NCBI GenBank assembly: GCA_016938515.1
Contig: JAFGUM010000400.1
Location: 1 to 8,098 of the forward strand
DNA: 8,098 bases
DNA from: Spirochaetales bacterium
Lineage (GTDB): Bacteria; Spirochaetota; Spirochaetia; Treponematales; UBA12059
Reading direction: 5' to 3'
The position numbers and the translations under genes are program-made. Under the pieces are notes generated by a model. The model was given only the letters and a program-made list of their open reading frames with translations, had not been told where the DNA came from and did no database searches. Positions 5,585-8,098 of the stretch are shown here, piece by piece. Within the stretch, counting starts at the first letter, position 1. Each line of letters begins with the position of its first letter.

Positions 5585-6926
5585 ACGGCTTCTCCAGCTC
5601 TCAAAGCCTGAAACAGACGCCGAATTCGAACGCATCGTTGAACTCAACACCGTGGTTCACGGCCAGGGTGTAGGGGAGATATGCCGCCTCCTCTACGCTT
5701 CGTACCCCGGCATGAGCCGGGATGACTGGTACACGGTAACCGAACCGGCTACCAGGCGTGTACTATCGACGCTGTGCCGAATCCCGACTGTATGGGTGTA
5801 CCGCGGCCACGGCGTCGAGGTCGCGATACCGGCGGCGGAGCTGTCGATCGTCGCTACAGCGGAGGATGCACGCGGCCTTGGCCTTTCCAGCACGCTCATC
5901 CACCAGTATGAACAGGAGTCGCTTGCCAAGGGTTTTACCATGTCGACTATCGAAGGCATACCGTATTATTACCGCAAGTTCGGGTACGAGTTCGCCTCGC
6001 CATTGTGCGTGCAGCTCAGGCTGGGACCGGGCCTTCAGCCGCGACCTGACAGCAAGCGCGATTCATGGCGGCCCGGTGTGTCCGTGCTTTCCGCAGGCTC
6101 CCGGAGTGATGAATACGCCGACATCAGCCTGAAGCTCGCCGGCCCAGCTGACGCTGCTGCTCTGTCCTGCTTCTACGACGCGGCGATGGCAGGGTTCAGC
6201 GTGTATGGCGCGCGTAGCCCGGAAACGTGGGCGTATCTGCTCGGGCCGGGGAACACAAGCGCCGAACTCGGGTTGCAGCGCTGGATCGCCGTGGTGGATG
6301 GCGTTGATGTCGGGTACGTGGGGCTGGGTCCTGACTTGTTTGGCCCAGGGTACGCCATTATTGAAGCAGCGATAGACCCGGCTGTGCCCGATGGCATACG
6401 TAGGCGGGTAGCCGGCGCTTTCCTCGCCTTGGCTGAACGGGAGCGCGAAGCGAGGGCTGCAGCCCACCTGGTTATTTCAGTTCCACGTTCCAGCGAAGTC
6501 GCCGAACTCGCGCTCGAATACGGCGCGGATGACCGATGGGAATACGGCTGGCAGGTCAAGGTGATCGATCCGGCAGGCTTCCTGCGAACGGTTGCTCCGG
6601 TTCTGGAAGCGAGGCTGACGGCTTCGTGCTGGCGGGGGCGGTCGTACTCGCTAACGGTAGGTCTATTTGGCCGCGCATTGCGCCTCGACTGGGACGGCGG
6701 ACGGCTGGCGGTGGTCGAGGGTGTCCTCGATCCAGGAAATTCTGACTCCGGACCCGCTGAATCCTGCACCATACCGCCGGAACTGGTAGCCCCGATAGCG
6801 CTCGGCTACCGGAGCGTTGCCGAAATCAGGCGCCTGAGGCACGACCTTTCTGTCTATGGCGATGCGGAAGCCTTTCTCAATGTTTGCTTTCCTGTGGTGG
6901 AGCCATTTGTGCCTTCCTTTATTTAA
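5559..6926 (+). CDS. GNAT-family N-acetyltransferase with tandem GNAT-like and SCP2-like C-terminal region
   Basis: A 455-residue protein whose first part reads as a GNAT acetyltransferase using acetyl-CoA. It has an N-terminal beta/alpha start (RLLQLSKPETDAEFERIVEL), LSIVATAEDARGLGLSSTLI (95-114; core motif A with the pyrophosphate-binding RGLGLS loop) and IPYYYRKFGYEFAS (134-147), the usual GNAT C-terminal strand. A second, weaker GNAT-like unit spans roughly 190-330 (ISLKLAGPADAAALSCFYDAA, VDGVDVGYVGLG) and lacks a clear acetyl-CoA loop. From about 335 the pattern DPAGFLRTVAPVLEARL, then SLTVGLFGRALRLDWDGGRLAVVEG, resembles the SCP2-like domain of Eis-type acetyltransferases. Such proteins may acetylate amines or aminoglycosides, but the substrate cannot be inferred here. 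The Shine-Dalgarno is poor, unlike its neighbours. It is convergent with the PAS gene, with eight bases between stops. Confidence 0.8.
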   Translation: MKTDITIGTRLLQLSKPETDAEFERIVELNTVVHGQGVGEICRLLYASYPGMSRDDWYTVTEPATRRVLSTLCRIPTVWVYRGHGVEVAIPAAELSIVATAEDARGLGLSSTLIHQYEQESLAKGFTMSTIEGIPYYYRKFGYEFASPLCVQLRLGPGLQPRPDSKRDSWRPGVSVLSAGSRSDEYADISLKLAGPADAAALSCFYDAAMAGFSVYGARSPETWAYLLGPGNTSAELGLQRWIAVVDGVDVGYVGLGPDLFGPGYAIIEAAIDPAVPDGIRRRVAGAFLALAEREREARAAAHLVISVPRSSEVAELALEYGADDRWEYGWQVKVIDPAGFLRTVAPVLEARLTASCWRGRSYSLTVGLFGRALRLDWDGGRLAVVEGVLDPGNSDSGPAESCTIPPELVAPIALGYRSVAEIRRLRHDLSVYGDAEAFLNVCFPVVEPFVPSFI

Positions 6927-6934
6927 TCTGCTGT

Positions 6935-7282
6935 TCAGCTTCTGATGAAGTGGGGCATGTTTGGAGGAAGTACGAGCGACAGCTCGACGAGTCCTGCTAC
7001 CTGCCCCTCTTCGTCGCGCCAGGCGCTCTGGTAGATAAGCTTTTTTTGGCCAGCTTTGTCTATCGTGTAGACGTTTTGGCCCCCCGATTCCAGCAAAGCC
7101 TGTATCATGGCTTTCGAGCGTTCATTGTGGCAGGCCATCAGTTCCTGACCTATCAGCGCGCGCCCGCCGTCGGCCGCATACGTTGCCGCAGACTTGTCGT
7201 TCATATAGATGATGCGGTGGTTCCTGTCTGACACAGTAACCGATCCTGGGAAGCTCGTTACCCAGTCGGGGAGCTGTTGCAT
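6935..7282 (-). CDS. Small single-domain PAS protein
   Basis: A 115-residue soluble protein that is essentially one PAS domain. It opens MQQLPDWVTSFPGSVTVSDRNHRIIYMNDKSA, the classic PAS start in which a sensed state is followed by IIYMN. Next comes LIGQELMACHNERSKAMI (43-60) and the terminal PAS beta strands KLIYQSAWRDEEGQVAGLVELSLVL (81-105). There is no kinase, GGDEF, helix-turn-helix or membrane segment. The start is ATG at 7282 with AAGGAG (complement of 7289-7294); longer in-frame starts would run into the Nudix gene and are not conserved-looking. C51-H52 is a possible cofactor or redox position, but this is speculation. It is divergent from the Nudix hydrolase, sharing a 97-base control region, and convergent with the GNAT gene. 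It probably modulates another protein; the partner is unknown. Confidence 0.8.
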   Translation of the reverse strand: MQQLPDWVTSFPGSVTVSDRNHRIIYMNDKSAATYAADGGRALIGQELMACHNERSKAMIQALLESGGQNVYTIDKAGQKKLIYQSAWRDEEGQVAGLVELSLVLPPNMPHFIRS

Positions 7283-7305
7283 GGTCGACTCCTTGTGGGC
7301 TTCAC

Positions 7306-7332
7306 TGTACCAATGCGAAGCCCATTGGTACA
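7306..7332. promoter_or_regulatory. Perfect 10+10 inverted repeat between PAS and Nudix genes
   Basis: TGTACCAATG (7306-7315) and CATTGGTACA (7323-7332) are exact reverse complements separated by seven bases. The repeat sits in the divergent control region, about 24 bases upstream of the PAS start and 47 upstream of the Nudix start. Arm length and symmetry suit an operator for a dimeric regulator, or a leader hairpin on the PAS mRNA. TACAAT (7329-7334), a possible plus-strand -10, overlaps the right arm, but no good -35 accompanies it. Confidence 0.55.
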
Positions 7333-7338
7333 ATACCA

Positions 7339-7360
7339 TATCCGGCTGGAGCCGGGGATA
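7339..7360 (+). other. Hairpin in the Nudix leader
   Basis: TATCCGGC (7339-7346) pairs with GCCGG-GG-ATA (7351-7360), leaving a two-G bulge and a TGGA loop. It is eight bases upstream of the Nudix ribosome binding site GGAGGG (7368-7373). It could influence translation start, but it is short and may be incidental. Confidence 0.25.
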
Positions 7361-7379
7361 CACTGTTGGAGGGTATATA

Positions 7380-7949
7380 ATGGCTGGTGGCGGTGAGCGG
7401 TGGATTGTGTCGGCGAAGCGGGTGCTGGGGGATTTCAGGCTGTTCAGGGCTACGGAACTAACCAGCCTCGGCCCGCACGGAAAAGAAGGTCGCTTCGTCG
7501 TGCTCGATCCACCTGACTGGGCCGTCGTCATACCGGTCATAGAAAGAAACGGCAGCCGACGTATTTTGGCCGTACGCCAGTTCCGCCACGGTATCGGCGA
7601 GGCGCTTACCGAGTTCCCAGGCGGCGTCGTAGAACCCGGTGAGGATCCCGCTGTCGCCGCCGAGCGGGAATTGCTCGAAGAGACAGGCTACAAGGCCGGG
7701 CGGATCATCCACCTCGGCACCTGCTCGCCCAATCCAGCCTTCATGTCCAATGCGTACCACGTCTTTGCCGCGCTCGATTCCGTTCTGGTTGCAGAACAGT
7801 CATTGGACGAGCACGAGATAGTCGATGTGGAGGAATACTCAGAGGATGAGTTGCTCGCGGGCATGGGGCAGCCGCCATGGACGCACGCGCTGATGATGAC
7901 GGCAGCCTGGTACTATAGGAGATGGCTCGAATCCGGGCTTAAACGATAA
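7380..7949 (+). CDS. Nudix hydrolase, ADP-ribose pyrophosphatase-like
   Basis: A 189-residue protein that likely hydrolyses a nucleoside diphosphate linked to another group, most probably ADP-ribose to AMP and ribose-5-phosphate, with Mg2+. The full Nudix box GX5EX7REUXEEXGU is at 82-104: G82, E88, then REL-L-EE-T-GY (R96, E97, E100, E101, G103). The preceding LAVRQFRHGIGEALTEFPGG (63-82) and following TCSPNPAFMSN are typical of the ADP-ribose pyrophosphatase branch. The start is ATG at 7380 with GGAGGG six bases upstream; in-frame codons back to 7209 run into the divergent PAS gene and are rejected. It may clear ADP-ribose from NAD turnover. The stop is followed within four bases by the terminal repeat, with no visible terminator. 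Confidence 0.88.
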   Translation: MAGGGERWIVSAKRVLGDFRLFRATELTSLGPHGKEGRFVVLDPPDWAVVIPVIERNGSRRILAVRQFRHGIGEALTEFPGGVVEPGEDPAVAAERELLEETGYKAGRIIHLGTCSPNPAFMSNAYHVFAALDSVLVAEQSLDEHEIVDVEEYSEDELLAGMGQPPWTHALMMTAAWYYRRWLESGLKR

Positions 7950-7953
7950 AGAG

Positions 7954-8098
7954 TAACAAAGAGGATAAGAGAATAAGAGACAGGAAAGAGTAGACAATTG
8001 GGCCACGGAGGCACGGAGGCACGGAGAAGAAGAAGTAGAAGATAACAAAGAGGATAAGAGGATAAGAGGTAGGAAAGAGAAGACAATTTGGCCACGGA
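7954..8098. repeat. 89-base tandem repeat, purine-rich, continuing past the window
   Basis: The unit starting TAACAAAGAGGATAAGAG at 7954 begins again at 8043, a period of 89 bases. The 56 bases of the second copy inside the window match the first at 51 positions. Each unit has a GGATAAGAG-like part, an AGGAAAGAG...AGACAATT part, and a tail. In the complete copy the tail is three tandem octamers (CCACGGAG 8003-8010, GCACGGAG 8011-8018, GCACGGAG 8019-8026) followed by an AAG run. The plus strand is almost all purines. No protein is supported; minus-strand frames give low-complexity LRASVPPW-like peptides seen as repeat artefacts in many genomes. The second copy is cut at the window edge. Confidence 0.85.

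Noticed and set aside
7839..8095. Minus-strand open frames over the terminal repeat (LRASVPPW-like peptides)
   Set aside because: These come from translating the CACGGAGG-type repeat. The peptides are themselves repetitive and have no ribosome site or conserved family support.
7954..8098. Terminal repeat as a CRISPR array
   Set aside because: The whole 89-base unit is repeated, with no unique spacers between short identical repeats and no cas genes nearby.

Overview
The window comes from a bacterial chromosome with strong AAGGAGG-type ribosome binding sites, GC-rich coding DNA and short operon spacers. Its centre is an amino-acid fermentation locus typical of a strict anaerobe, because 2-oxoacid:ferredoxin oxidoreductases are oxygen-sensitive and ferredoxin-linked. 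No marker gene here fixes the taxon. An anaerobic Bacillota, Chloroflexota or deep actinobacterial lineage would all fit; this is inference only.

Layout. Positions 1-335 (minus strand) hold the N-terminal 111 codons of L-threonine 3-dehydrogenase (tdh), cut by the window edge. A 260-base divergent intergenic region (336-595) carries a candidate promoter for each side, a perfect 13-base palindrome and a 25-base-spaced direct repeat. Positions 596-5271 (plus strand) are six tightly spaced genes: butyrate kinase (buk), phosphate butyryltransferase (ptb), then the delta, alpha, beta and gamma subunits of a four-subunit 2-oxoacid:ferredoxin oxidoreductase, best read as the 2-oxoisovalerate (branched-chain) type. 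A strong hairpin at 5291-5320 closes this operon.

Positions 5344-7949 are an accessory block. It holds a GNAT acetyltransferase of 455 residues behind a candidate promoter with an unusually long leader, a convergent 115-residue PAS-domain protein on the minus strand, and a divergent Nudix hydrolase of the ADP-ribose pyrophosphatase type. The PAS/Nudix divergent region contains a perfect 10+10-base inverted repeat. Its core, ATTGGTAC, also occurs twice around the GNAT start. From 7954 to the window end lies an 89-base-period tandem repeat, purine-rich on the plus strand, with CACGGAGG-type octamers; it is noncoding.

How the genes fit together: the oxidoreductase would oxidatively decarboxylate a branched-chain 2-oxoacid to an acyl-CoA, reducing ferredoxin. 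Ptb would swap CoA for phosphate, and Buk would transfer the phosphate to ADP. This yields a branched-chain or straight short fatty acid plus ATP, i.e. the oxidative branch of amino-acid fermentation. Divergent tdh would feed threonine carbon into the same kind of catabolism. I saw no CRISPR array, tRNA, rRNA, transposase or defence system, and nothing that I would call a wholly new system. The least explained elements are the shared ATTGGTAC motif, the single-domain PAS protein paired with the Nudix gene, and the terminal repeat.
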